A stretch of DNA of 64,000 nucleotides. It comes from Bryobacterales bacterium (GTDB lineage Bacteria; Acidobacteriota; Terriglobia; Bryobacterales; Bryobacteraceae). The translations under genes were made by a program, and so were the position numbers. The stretch's first letter is position 1. Every line of letters starts with the position of its first letter. Positions 27,190-35,173 of the stretch are shown in pieces. Below the pieces are notes generated by a model. The model saw only the letters and a program-made list of their open reading frames with translations. It searched no databases and had not been told where the DNA came from. Where the stretch lies: the NCBI GenBank assembly GCA_020854055.1, contig JADZGD010000013.1, positions 56,749 through 120,748 on the forward strand, in the 5' to 3' direction.

Positions 27190-27933
27190 TTATTGAGCTT
27201 CGGCCGCAGCCGGTGCCGGTTCGCGGTCACCGCCGCTGCTAAAATTAAAGAAGTCTATCGAAATCTGTGCTTTACCGACAATCCGGGTCTCGATTGTACT
27301 CTCTACATGCCGGGGTAGTGCGAGCCCGTCATGGATCGTATAATCACGCACGAACTGGACTTTCTTGAGGAAAATGGAGGGATTCTTGACAAATCGGCCC
27401 TCTTCCCTGACCGGAAGATAGGTGCTCGCATCAACTAGCAGCTCGCCTTTGAACAGACCGACCCGCTTTTTCCGCGGTTTGACGTCGAAAACGTAGACCT
27501 GCTTGCCGTCACGCTCGCTCAGTCCCCGGTACTTGAACTTGTAGTTGCGTGGCGTAACCGCCAGGGCACCCGGGTCCTCTTCCTGCGCCTGCTTCTCGCC
27601 TGTCAGATAACGGGCAATGACGTCGTTCTGGACGGTCTTGTCACCCACGAAACGGAGCGCGTCATAGGTCACCCGGCCCAGCTTCGAAATATGGCGGAAT
27701 CCGTATAAGCGACCTCTTTTCTTTAATTTAGGAAGCTCTGCCTGGATATCGACCTCCATGTTTACCCCGCGCAACCGCTCTTGCTGCCCAGCCGTCGCCG
27801 CAAGGTAGCGCTCCAGGATCAGATCCTGCGATAGCGGTGTGGCGGTGGCCGGCGGGCAATGTGTCAGGTCGGCTGCGACAAGGCTCGCCGGGCCAAAAAT
27901 CAACAATAGTAAAATGAGTGGGCCGTATCTCAC
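27190..27933 (-). CDS. secreted LolA/outer-membrane-lipoprotein-sorting-like protein
   Basis: 247-residue protein with a Sec signal (to about residue 20) and a beta-rich fold resembling the LolA/LolB/DUF4292 class: FKYRGLSERDGKQVYVFDVKPRKK followed by VGLFKGELLVDASTYLPVREEGRF. Proteins of this shape bind acyl chains or move lipoproteins in the periplasm. It is divergent from the thioesterase gene. The family match is by pattern only and no function is proven. Confidence 0.65.
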   Translation of the reverse strand: MRYGPLILLLLIFGPASLVAADLTHCPPATATPLSQDLILERYLAATAGQQERLRGVNMEVDIQAELPKLKKRGRLYGFRHISKLGRVTYDALRFVGDKTVQNDVIARYLTGEKQAQEEDPGALAVTPRNYKFKYRGLSERDGKQVYVFDVKPRKKRVGLFKGELLVDASTYLPVREEGRFVKNPSIFLKKVQFVRDYTIHDGLALPRHVESTIETRIVGKAQISIDFFNFSSGGDREPAPAAAEAQ

Positions 27934-28162
27934 TATTAACCCTTTGGCGCTACGAATCGCACGACGCCTGGATGTCTATTATGGAACTTTAACAACTTAG
28001 GAGGATCGAACGCAACAGGAGAATTACCGTAGATCCGTTTCAGGTGCCATTCACCTACCGGTTGTTGCATTTCAAGCCTCGTTTCTGCCTGCTCGCTGCC
28101 CTCCTCCGAAGTGTAAGATGCAACCGGGTGCCGCCAGGGTACATCCGAACTACAATAGACCA

Positions 28163-28558
28163 ATGGCCACTATCCCGATCGGCACTGCCGGCGAATACCA
28201 CGCGCTGGTAACCGGTGACATCGCGGTCAATTTCCTCGGCAACGAGGACGCGCGTGTTTTGGGCACTCCGTTTCTTATCGGCTTCTTGGAAATGACCTGC
28301 CGCAATAGTGTTCTCGATCTGCTCGAAGAGGGCTACGACACGGTTGGAACCGAGGTGAATGTCAAACACCTGGCGGCAACCCCGATGGGCATGCAGGTTA
28401 CCTTCCGTTCCGTTGTTACGGCAGTGGAAGAACGCCGGGTCCGCTTCGCCGTGGAGGCGTACGACGATAAAGAAAAGATCTCCGAAGGAACCCATGAACG
28501 CTTCATCATCCATGTTGCGCGCTTTGCGGCCCGCCTTCAGGCGAAACTGGTGAGTTGA
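28163..28558 (+). CDS. hot-dog fold thioesterase (FlK-like)
   Basis: 131-residue single-domain hot-dog protein. The phrase RVLGTPFLIGFLEMTCRNSVLDLLEEGYDTVGTEVNVKHLAATPMG is typical of the FlK/thioesterase group that hydrolyses small acyl-CoA esters. A TACAAT hexamer at 28151 lies 6 nt before ATG 28163, so the mRNA may start at or next to the start codon. The frame extends further upstream, but that part is not conserved-looking. metF follows 13 bp after the stop. Confidence 0.8.
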   Translation: MATIPIGTAGEYHALVTGDIAVNFLGNEDARVLGTPFLIGFLEMTCRNSVLDLLEEGYDTVGTEVNVKHLAATPMGMQVTFRSVVTAVEERRVRFAVEAYDDKEKISEGTHERFIIHVARFAARLQAKLVS

Positions 28559-28571
28559 CGGAATCCGGGCT

Positions 28572-29504
28572 ATGCACATACGAGATATCTTCGCCCGTGA
28601 TGGTACAACCTTTTCCTTTGAGTTCTTTCCACCCAAGAATAGTTCCGACGCCGAGGAGCTATTCCGCAACATCGCCAAGCTGGAAGTTCTATCACCTTCT
28701 TTCGTCTCCGTAACTTATGGCGCGGGCGGCTCCACCCGGGAGCTCACCCACGAGTTGGTGGTACGGATCCATCAGACCACCGCCATCGAGACAGTCCCCC
28801 ACCTCACCTGTGTTTGTCACACCGAGGGAGAGATCGAGGAGATCCTCCGCCGTTATGCCGCAGCCAACGTGGATAACACGCTGGCGCTGGGTGGCGACCC
28901 GCCGCTCAACCGTCCCAACTACGACCGCTCGAAGGACTCTTTCCGCCATGCCGTCGACCTGGTGCGCTTTATTCGCCGGTTCCGCGGACACCCTGACCCC
29001 CGCGGATTTGGCATCGGCGTTGCGGGATTTCCCGAGGGTCATCCGGAAACGCCGAACCGGTTGGTAGAGATGGATCTTCTTCGCGCCAAAGTGGATGCTG
29101 GCGCGGATTACATCTGCACCCAGCTTTTTTTTGACAACCGCGATTTTTACGACTTCCGCGAGCGCTGCCTGCTGGCGGGTATCCGCGTACCGATCATCGC
29201 CGGCATTATGCCCATTACCAGTCCCGGCGGCATGCGTCGAATGGCTCAACTGGCCCTCGGCGCCCGTTTCCCCGCATCGTTGCTACGCGCAATCGCCCGC
29301 TGTGAAGGAGATGTCGAGGCGGTGAAACGAGTGGGCATTCACTGGGCGACCGAGCAGTGCCGGGACCTGCTTGACCACCAGGTGAACGGAATCCATTTTT
29401 ATACCCTCAACCGCTCGGATGCCACCCGTGAGATCTATCTCAATTTAGGAGTTCGTGACAGCCACTCGCTCCGCCGTTCGCTCGAAGGAACCCCGGGCGG
29501 CTGA
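28572..29504 (+). CDS. metF: methylenetetrahydrofolate reductase
   Basis: 310-residue FAD-containing TIM barrel reducing 5,10-methylene-THF to 5-methyl-THF for methionine synthesis. Family motifs: [10 protein letters not shown] at the N-terminus, [37 protein letters not shown] and [13 protein letters not shown]. It follows the thioesterase gene by 13 bp and is convergent with a VOC gene. Confidence 0.95.
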   Translation: MHIRDIFARDGTTFSFEFFPPKNSSDAEELFRNIAKLEVLSPSFVSVTYGAGGSTRELTHELVVRIHQTTAIETVPHLTCVCHTEGEIEEILRRYAAANVDNTLALGGDPPLNRPNYDRSKDSFRHAVDLVRFIRRFRGHPDPRGFGIGVAGFPEGHPETPNRLVEMDLLRAKVDAGADYICTQLFFDNRDFYDFRERCLLAGIRVPIIAGIMPITSPGGMRRMAQLALGARFPASLLRAIARCEGDVEAVKRVGIHWATEQCRDLLDHQVNGIHFYTLNRSDATREIYLNLGVRDSHSLRRSLEGTPGG

Positions 29505-29538
29505 CCGGCGGCAACCGGCATCCGGTAGCCACCCGCCA

Positions 29539-29925
29539 CTACGGCCTGGCCAGAGGAATCGGCCGTTGGATAAGGTGCAGTACATTGCCGTCCGGGTCGC
29601 GGAAGAATACCACCCGGTTGCCACCGCGGATCTCAGCACCGGTAAGCAGGGGCGCTCCGGCAGCCTTGATCCTCGCAAAGTCGGCGTCAAAGTCGTCGCT
29701 GATGATCGCCATATGGCGCATGCCGGTATCCTTCATCTCCGGCACCCCGGCGGATCGCGCGGCAAGGATGATCTCAATCCGGGATCCATCTTTTGAGCGG
29801 ATAAAGAAATTTCGCGTGGCCGCGTTGTGGTCTTCCAGCACGAAATCCAACGTCTTGATGTACCAGGCGGCCAGCGAATCCGGGTCGAGGGAAGCAAGAG
29901 CGGCGTGTTCAATGCCTTGGATCAT
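29539..29925 (-). CDS. VOC (glyoxalase/bleomycin-resistance) superfamily protein
   Basis: 128-residue protein of two beta-alpha-beta-beta-beta units. Likely metal ligands: His in [11 protein letters not shown], Glu in SRIEIILAA, His in [10 protein letters not shown] and His or Gln in [11 protein letters not shown]. It is divergent from the acyl-CoA mutase gene; a methylmalonyl-CoA epimerase role was considered but is not supported by its motifs. Substrate unknown. Confidence 0.85.
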   Translation of the reverse strand: MIQGIEHAALASLDPDSLAAWYIKTLDFVLEDHNAATRNFFIRSKDGSRIEIILAARSAGVPEMKDTGMRHMAIISDDFDADFARIKAAGAPLLTGAEIRGGNRVVFFRDPDGNVLHLIQRPIPLARP

Positions 29926-29986
29926 TGGTAGAAGTGTAGCAGGTACTGCCGGAGGCCTCGCTGTTGGGTCTACAATCGTACTTAAG

Positions 29987-31594
29987 ATGAAGGATACGCC
30001 GGGTGGAGTCAGAGTCCCGCTGGCCCTGAGCCATCAGACACTGAGTGGTATTCCGGTAGAACCCGTCTACGGCCCCGAAGCGGTTTCACCAGACCTCGTT
30101 CATCCCCCGGGTGAGTTTCCCTACGTCCGCGGCATTCACCGGGATATGTACCGTGGCAGGCTCTGGACGATGCGGCAGTTTTCCGGATTCGCCACGCCGG
30201 AGGAGACCAACGCCCGCTACCACTATCTGCTCGAACAGGGCCAGACCGGCCTTTCGGTCGCCTTCGACCTGCCAACCCTGATGGGCTACGACGCCGATCA
30301 TCCCAACTCGCTGGGCGAGGTGGGTAAGTGCGGTGTCTCAATCTGCTCGCTCGAAGACATGGAGACGTTGTTTCGCGGCATCCCGCTCGGCGATGTCAGC
30401 GTGTCGATGACGATCAACTCGCCGGCCAACGTCATCTGGGCGATGTATCTGGCGGTAGCCGAAAAGCAGGGCGTCCCCTACGATAAGCTTGCGGGCACAT
30501 TGCAAAACGACATCCTCAAGGAGTTTATCGCCCAGAAGGAGTACATTTATCCGCCGCGTCCATCCATGCGCCTGGTGACCGACACCATTGAGTTCGCTAC
30601 CCGTTACGTGCCGCGTTACAATCCGGTTTCCATCTCCGGATACCATATTCGCGAGGCGGGATCCACTGCCGTCCAGGAGTTGGCCTTCACCCTTCGCGAC
30701 GGTATTGAATACGTCGATTGGGCCGTCGCCCGTGGCCTGAACGTAGACGAATTCGCTCCTCGCCTGAGTTTCTTCTTCAATGCCCATAACGACTTCTTTG
30801 AGGAGATTGCCAAGTACCGCGCCGCCCGGAAAATATGGGCTGAACTGATGCGCAACCGCTATGGCGCCCGCGACGAGCGGAGCTGGAAACTTCGCTTCCA
30901 CACCCAGACCGCCGGTTGTTCGCTCACCTGGCAGCAGCCCTATAACAACGTCGTACGCACGGCCCTGCAGGCGCTGGCCGCCGTGCTTGGTGGAACTCAA
31001 TCGCTGCACACCAACTCGCTCGACGAGGCCTACGCGTTGCCGAGCGAACACGCCGTAACCCTGGCCCTGCGCACGCAGCAGATTATCGCTCACGAAAGCA
31101 ACGTCGCCTCTGTGGCCGATCCTTTGGGCGGAAGTTATTATCTCGAAGCGCTGACCGCCGAGATAGAACGCCGCGCGCTGGACTATATTCACCGCATCGA
31201 TCAGATGGGCGGCATGATACCGGCCATCGAACGTAACTTCCCGCAGAGCGAGATTGCCGATGCCAGTTTCGACTATCAACAGCGAATCGAGCGCGACGAT
31301 CAGATCATCGTCGGCGTCAACCGGTATCAAAGCTCATCGGGCGAACAGATAGAACTGCTTCAAATTGATCGCACCGCCGAACAGACACAATGCGAAAAGG
31401 TCGCGGCCTTGCGCCGGCGCCGGGACCGCGCGCGGGTGGATGCCGCGCTTAACCGCCTGAGCCAGGCCGCCGGCGGCGACCAGAACACGATGCCCTTCCT
31501 GCTCGACGCCGTTCGGGTGTATGCAACCGTTGGAGAAATCTGCGATACTTTGCGGGGAGTGTTCGGCACTTACCAGGAAACCTCCGTTCTCTGA
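29987..31594 (+). CDS. B12-dependent acyl-CoA mutase, large subunit (isobutyryl-CoA type)
   Basis: 535-residue catalytic subunit of a two-subunit adenosylcobalamin acyl-CoA mutase; the B12 domain is encoded by the next gene. The TIM barrel is intact ([54 protein letters not shown]). Two residues decide substrate class in this family: Tyr89/Arg207 in methylmalonyl-CoA mutase versus Phe80/Gln198 in isobutyryl-CoA mutase. Here they are Phe65 (in RQFSGF) and Gln183 (in EFIAQKEY), with the same 118-residue spacing. So isomerisation of isobutyryl/n-butyryl-CoA, or another branched acyl-CoA, is more likely than methylmalonyl-CoA. ATG 29987 fits the family N-terminus; TACAAT at 29971 lies 10 nt before it. 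Confidence 0.85.
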   Translation: MKDTPGGVRVPLALSHQTLSGIPVEPVYGPEAVSPDLVHPPGEFPYVRGIHRDMYRGRLWTMRQFSGFATPEETNARYHYLLEQGQTGLSVAFDLPTLMGYDADHPNSLGEVGKCGVSICSLEDMETLFRGIPLGDVSVSMTINSPANVIWAMYLAVAEKQGVPYDKLAGTLQNDILKEFIAQKEYIYPPRPSMRLVTDTIEFATRYVPRYNPVSISGYHIREAGSTAVQELAFTLRDGIEYVDWAVARGLNVDEFAPRLSFFFNAHNDFFEEIAKYRAARKIWAELMRNRYGARDERSWKLRFHTQTAGCSLTWQQPYNNVVRTALQALAAVLGGTQSLHTNSLDEAYALPSEHAVTLALRTQQIIAHESNVASVADPLGGSYYLEALTAEIERRALDYIHRIDQMGGMIPAIERNFPQSEIADASFDYQQRIERDDQIIVGVNRYQSSSGEQIELLQIDRTAEQTQCEKVAALRRRRDRARVDAALNRLSQAAGGDQNTMPFLLDAVRVYATVGEICDTLRGVFGTYQETSVL

Positions 31595-31622
31595 GTGCCG
31601 CCACTTTGGTAATCCAACGTTC

Positions 31623-31727
31623 TATAATCAGGCAGGTTATAATCAGGCAGGCTATAATCAGGCAGGCTATAATCAGGCAGGCTATAATCAGGCAGGCTAT
31701 AATCAGGCAGGCTATAATCAGGCAGGA
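31623..31727 (+). repeat. seven tandem 15-bp repeats, each carrying TATAAT
   Basis: Unit TATAATCAGGCAGGC, seven copies starting at 31623, 31638, 31653, 31668, 31683, 31698 and 31713. Only the last base varies (T in copy 1, A in copy 7). Every copy has a perfect sigma-70 -10 hexamer and an AGGCAGG purine stretch. The array fills most of the gap between the two mutase subunit genes, and its last base is the A of the small-subunit ATG. The copies could act as a stack of overlapping promoters, with copy number set by replication slippage. Confidence 0.95.
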
Positions 31728-32131
31728 TGGACAAGCGCATTCGTGTTCTGGTCGCCAAAGCAGGGCTTGACGGTCACGATCGCGGAGCAAAGGTTATCGC
31801 CCGCGCGTTACGGGATGCCGGGATGGAAGTGATCTACACCGGTCTTCGCCAGACGCCGGAGATGATTGTCAATGCCGCGCTCCAGGAAGACGTTCAAGTG
31901 ATCGGGCTCTCCATCCTATCTGGGGCGCATAACGCAATCGTACCTCGCGTCATGCAACTTCTCCGGGAGAAGGGTATGGATGATGTACTGGTTCTGGTAG
32001 GCGGCATCGTGCCGGATGAAGACGCTGCGCTGTTGAAACAGAACCAAGGAGTAGCAGGGGTATTTCAACCGGGAGCTTCTCTCGATGGGATTGTCCAGTT
32101 CATCCGGTCTTCGCTGGAACGGACGGCTTGA
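31727..32131 (+). CDS. B12-dependent acyl-CoA mutase, small (cobalamin-binding) subunit
   Basis: 134-residue Rossmann-like B12 domain with the base-off/His-on signature D-x-H-x2-G at Asp15-His17-Gly20 (GLDGHDRG), followed by the SxL (GLSILSG) and GG (VLVGGIVP) motifs. It partners the large subunit encoded 132 bp upstream. The split 535 + 134 layout matches isobutyryl- and 2-hydroxyisobutyryl-CoA mutases and archaeal-type enzymes. The ATG joins the last copy of the TATAAT array directly; transcription from that copy would start about 2 nt before the ATG. Confidence 0.93.
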   Translation: MDKRIRVLVAKAGLDGHDRGAKVIARALRDAGMEVIYTGLRQTPEMIVNAALQEDVQVIGLSILSGAHNAIVPRVMQLLREKGMDDVLVLVGGIVPDEDAALLKQNQGVAGVFQPGASLDGIVQFIRSSLERTA

Positions 32132-32185
32132 CAATCCGGTTCGATCGGTATTCCCGTGGGAGTAAACATACAGAAGAGAGCTGCA

Positions 32186-33532
32186 ATGCAGGAAAAACAG
32201 AGTATCGCCGTGTTCGTCGACTACGACAACATCGAAATCGGCGTGAAATCGACTCTACGGCGGGAATTCGATGTCTCACTCGCCCTTGAGGCGCTCAAGG
32301 AGCGGGGCGACATTGTCGCCAAGTTCGCCTATGCGAACTGGAGCCGGCAGGAGAGTGCCACGCGGCAGATGGCGGAAAACGCGGTGCAGATGGTACAGCG
32401 GATTCCTTCGCCGCGCGGAGACAAGAACGGCGCCGATATCAATCTGGCGCTGGATGCTTTGGAGATGGCCTTCACCCATGAACATGTGACCGCCTTCGCC
32501 ATAGTCTCCGGCGACAGCGACTTCATCCCGCTGGTGAACAAGCTGAAGGAGTTTGGCAAGACCATCTATGTTGTCGGCGGCAAGGCCTTCACCAGTACCA
32601 TTCTTCAGCAAAACTGCCATGAGTTCATCAGCTATGAGTCCCTGCTTGATGAGACCGGAGGCAAGCGTAGCGCGCCGCAACCGACTTCGCAGGGCCAGCA
32701 GCAACCATCTCAGCACGGAGAGCACAAGGACCGGCCCCCGCGGGAGCAGCGGCAGCAGGGACGTCAGCGTCCGGCGCCACTTGACATCGCTCAATCGATC
32801 GCGTTGGTCGAGCGTGCGCTGCAGGTTCTCGAGCGGCGCGGCGTGCAGGCCCAGCTCGGTCTGCTCAAGTCCACCATGCTGCAGCTCGATTCGAGCTTTA
32901 GCGAGAAGGCGTACGGCGCTAGCAGTTTCTCCGATTTCGTCGACAAGATCAAGAAGGCTGATTTCGTTGACGTGAATGGCTCGGAAGGCCGCTATGTGAT
33001 CAGCCGCAAGACATCGGCCACGCCCGAGCGGGCCGCCCCCAAGCCGGAGGAGGCGCTGCCGATGCTGCGCGACGTGCTCGAGACCCACCGCCTCGACCTG
33101 GAGAACGGCTGCGTCGCCGACGATCTTGCCGGATGGGTGCAGGAGGAAGCTCCAAATTTTGACCCGAACAATTACGGGTTTCAGGAATTTGCCGAGTTTC
33201 TCAACTATGCTCAGGACAAGTTGTTAGTCCGCGTGGAACCGGACGCGGAAAAGGGCCTGCAGGTGTTTCTCGGCGCTGAATTCTATCCACCCGCGGAGCC
33301 CGAACGCGCGCCATCTCCAGCAATCGAAGACGAAGTCGAAGAGCCGCAACCCATCGTCAGGGGTCAGCCAACCGCCATGGGATTGCCCGTGCCGGAGGAG
33401 GAACCCGAGCTGCCCAAGCCGCGCAAGCGCGCCCGGAAAGCTCCGGCCAAGAAAGCGGCTGCCGGTGCCGACGGGAATCGCGCTCCACGGACCGCCCGCC
33501 CGCGTACCCGCAAGCCGAAGCCTACCGTCTGA
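32186..33532 (+). CDS. NYN-domain putative RNase with OST-HTH/LOTUS domains
   Basis: 448-residue protein. N-terminal NYN (PIN-like, LabA/DUF88) nuclease fold at residues 5-155, with the acidic active-site set in AVFVDYDNIEIG, DINLALDALEMAF and AIVSGDSDFIPLV. A Gln-rich linker leads to an OST-HTH/LOTUS-like domain (about 200-285) and probably a second one (about 300-375: LPMLRDVLETHRLDLENG). Both are RNA-binding winged-helix folds. The tail is Lys/Arg/Pro-rich. Start ATG 32186 has AGAGAG 8 nt upstream; the longer frame from 32156 lacks one. Its RNA target is unknown. Confidence 0.87.
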   Translation: MQEKQSIAVFVDYDNIEIGVKSTLRREFDVSLALEALKERGDIVAKFAYANWSRQESATRQMAENAVQMVQRIPSPRGDKNGADINLALDALEMAFTHEHVTAFAIVSGDSDFIPLVNKLKEFGKTIYVVGGKAFTSTILQQNCHEFISYESLLDETGGKRSAPQPTSQGQQQPSQHGEHKDRPPREQRQQGRQRPAPLDIAQSIALVERALQVLERRGVQAQLGLLKSTMLQLDSSFSEKAYGASSFSDFVDKIKKADFVDVNGSEGRYVISRKTSATPERAAPKPEEALPMLRDVLETHRLDLENGCVADDLAGWVQEEAPNFDPNNYGFQEFAEFLNYAQDKLLVRVEPDAEKGLQVFLGAEFYPPAEPERAPSPAIEDEVEEPQPIVRGQPTAMGLPVPEEEPELPKPRKRARKAPAKKAAAGADGNRAPRTARPRTRKPKPTV

Positions 33533-33554
33533 AACACCGGCGCCGGACGGATGC

Positions 33555-33660
33555 TATAATGAAGGTCCCCGATGAGAAGGGGACCAGAAAGTTACAAAGC
33601 CAGGGTCAAATCTGAACGACGCGGCGAGGGGTGGCTCCGGCCACCCCTTTCCTGCTCTTT
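33555..33660 (+). ncRNA. candidate structured small RNA or 3' UTR
   Basis: A TATAAT hexamer (33555-33560) stands 22 bp after the NYN gene stop. Right behind it is a perfect 7-bp hairpin (GGTCCCC 33564-33570, GGGGACC 33579-33585), then a 41-nt A-rich linker, then an intrinsic terminator. This could be a roughly 95-nt independent RNA or the structured 3' UTR of the NYN gene. There is no -35 match, and the hairpin lies very close to the -10, which counts against an independent promoter. Confidence 0.35.
33627..33660 (+). terminator. intrinsic terminator after the NYN gene
   Basis: A 9-bp perfect stem (AGGGGTGGC, loop TCCG, GCCACCCCT; 33627-33648) is followed on the plus strand by TTTCCTGCTCTTT. 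The minus-strand side lacks a T-run, so it stops plus-strand transcripts ahead of the convergent UbiD-like gene. Confidence 0.75.
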
Positions 33661-33662
33661 GT

Positions 33663-35117
33663 TCACCGCATTTCCGGCAAGAATCGCTTTAAGTCCACAT
33701 CAACAAACTGCGCCCGCCGGAATTGCTCCTTCAATCGGAATGGAACCGTGCAATCGAAAATCGTCTTGCAGGAGACCCCTGGCGACGGGATGGACGGACT
33801 GAACTCGGGAGTTTGTGACGGATCGAGCGGATGGCACCGCACCCCCGGCAAAAACACCGTGCTGCGATCCCCTTGGAAACGGGTGGTCATCGCCCACAGC
33901 ACATCGTTTGAATCGTAGATGTTCACGTCTTCGTCTACCAGGATCACGTGCTTCAATTCCGGAAAGGCGGCGAAGGCAGTAAGCGCAGCCTGTCTCTGCC
34001 GCCCCTCGTCGCTCTCGACGAGCTTACGGAATTGTAGAATGGCAAGGTACTTGCCACCCCCGGCCGAGTGACAGTACACATTCCGCAAGCGGCCCGGCAT
34101 GCTGTTGTCAACCATACCCAGAATGCTGGCTTCGGTGGGAATGCCGGTGAGGTTCACATGTTCCTCGCCCGGTCCGACAATCGTTTGCAGAATCGGGTTC
34201 CGGCGATGCGTGACGCCGGTCACACGAATCACCGGCAACAAGGACTGGGCCTTACCGAGGTAACCGGGAAACTCCGGCATGCAGAAACCGCTGTTGGTCC
34301 GGGCATCTTCCCGGACGCGCTCACCGGGAATAATCTCGCCTTCAATTACAATCTCGGCCCGGGCGATGGCCTTGGCCTTTACCGTTACGCATTCCGTCAA
34401 TTCCACCGGCCGCTGCCGCAGGCCCCCGGCAATGGTCAACTCATCGAAGCCGAGCGGCGTAGTGGGTGGTTCAAAGCAGGCAGCCAGGTAGATGGCCGGA
34501 TCCAACCCAATGCTGATCGAGACCGGTAATGCCCGGCCGGAGGCCTCTGCCTTTATCCGGAACTGATCGATGTGCCGCCCGGGAACAAAGTACACGCTCA
34601 GCCGGTCCGGACCCTGCACGCACATCCGGTGGATGGTCACGTCGGATTCACCGGTCTCGGGATCCTCGGCCCGCAGTAGGCCCATGCTGAAGTAAGGCCC
34701 CGCATCGGAGAGGGTATTGGTCGGAGCAGGAAGCAGCGTTTGCAGGTCCAGCGGCGCCCGCAGTACCACTTCCTGGCACGGCGCTCCGGTAACCGTAGCA
34801 GCCGGCACGGGATGCCGCAGCGCCTCCAACAGGTCAAACGGCAGCCGGTCAATCCGGCTTCCCAAAAGCAGAGCGGTCCGCTCCCGGCTCGCCAGAAGGC
34901 CGGTGACCACCGGCATGTCGAAGCCCTTAACCGATTCAAACAGCATTGCCGGTCCGACGCGGGTCGGTGGAGCCACGGGGGTCCCCGCGCCGACCAACTT
35001 ATAAACGCCGGCCAGTTCCGCCACCGGATCCACCGGTTCTTTGGTCGAGATCAACTGCCCCGGAATGGACGCGAGAAACTGCAGCGCGGAACGCAGATCA
35101 ACGATTTCAGACTTCAC
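33663..35117 (-). CDS. UbiD family decarboxylase
   Basis: 484-residue protein of the prenylated-FMN-dependent UbiD family, which reversibly decarboxylates aromatic or alpha,beta-unsaturated acids. Family landmarks: CQEVVLRAPLDLQTLLPAPTNTLSDAGPYF, CVQGPDRLSVYFVPGRH, GFCMPEFPGYLGKA, THRRNPILQTIVGPGEEHV and the acidic active-site loop ILVDEDVNIYDSNDVLWAMTTRF. No ubiX-like prenyltransferase lies nearby. It is followed downstream by no co-directional gene and lies 56 bp after the uronate isomerase gene. The substrate cannot be told from sequence. Confidence 0.9.
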   Translation of the reverse strand: MKSEIVDLRSALQFLASIPGQLISTKEPVDPVAELAGVYKLVGAGTPVAPPTRVGPAMLFESVKGFDMPVVTGLLASRERTALLLGSRIDRLPFDLLEALRHPVPAATVTGAPCQEVVLRAPLDLQTLLPAPTNTLSDAGPYFSMGLLRAEDPETGESDVTIHRMCVQGPDRLSVYFVPGRHIDQFRIKAEASGRALPVSISIGLDPAIYLAACFEPPTTPLGFDELTIAGGLRQRPVELTECVTVKAKAIARAEIVIEGEIIPGERVREDARTNSGFCMPEFPGYLGKAQSLLPVIRVTGVTHRRNPILQTIVGPGEEHVNLTGIPTEASILGMVDNSMPGRLRNVYCHSAGGGKYLAILQFRKLVESDEGRQRQAALTAFAAFPELKHVILVDEDVNIYDSNDVLWAMTTRFQGDRSTVFLPGVRCHPLDPSQTPEFSPSIPSPGVSCKTIFDCTVPFRLKEQFRRAQFVDVDLKRFLPEMR

Positions 35118-35173
35118 ACCCTCAGTCTACGGCTCCACGGTAACTGTTGGAGGCGTCCGCTGCTTTCCGCCAG

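Noticed and set aside
27934..28162. Riboswitch between the LolA-like and thioesterase genes
   Set aside because: Only a distant 7-bp complement (GTTGCAT ... ATGCAAC) is present. No known aptamer core was recognised, and the thioesterase promoter lies after it.
29539..29925. Methylmalonyl-CoA epimerase next to the mutase
   Set aside because: The protein is a VOC member, but its motifs are general glyoxalase-like, it is divergently transcribed, and the mutase itself looks like the isobutyryl-CoA type.
31623..31727. CRISPR array
   Set aside because: The units are contiguous without spacers, 15 bp long and not palindromic, and no cas gene is near.
31521..31832. Plus-strand open frame of 103 codons reading YNQAG repeats across the TATAAT array
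   Set aside because: It overlaps the end of one mutase gene and the start of the next in another frame; the repeat stays open only because its period is 15 bp. No ribosome site and no protein-like flanks.
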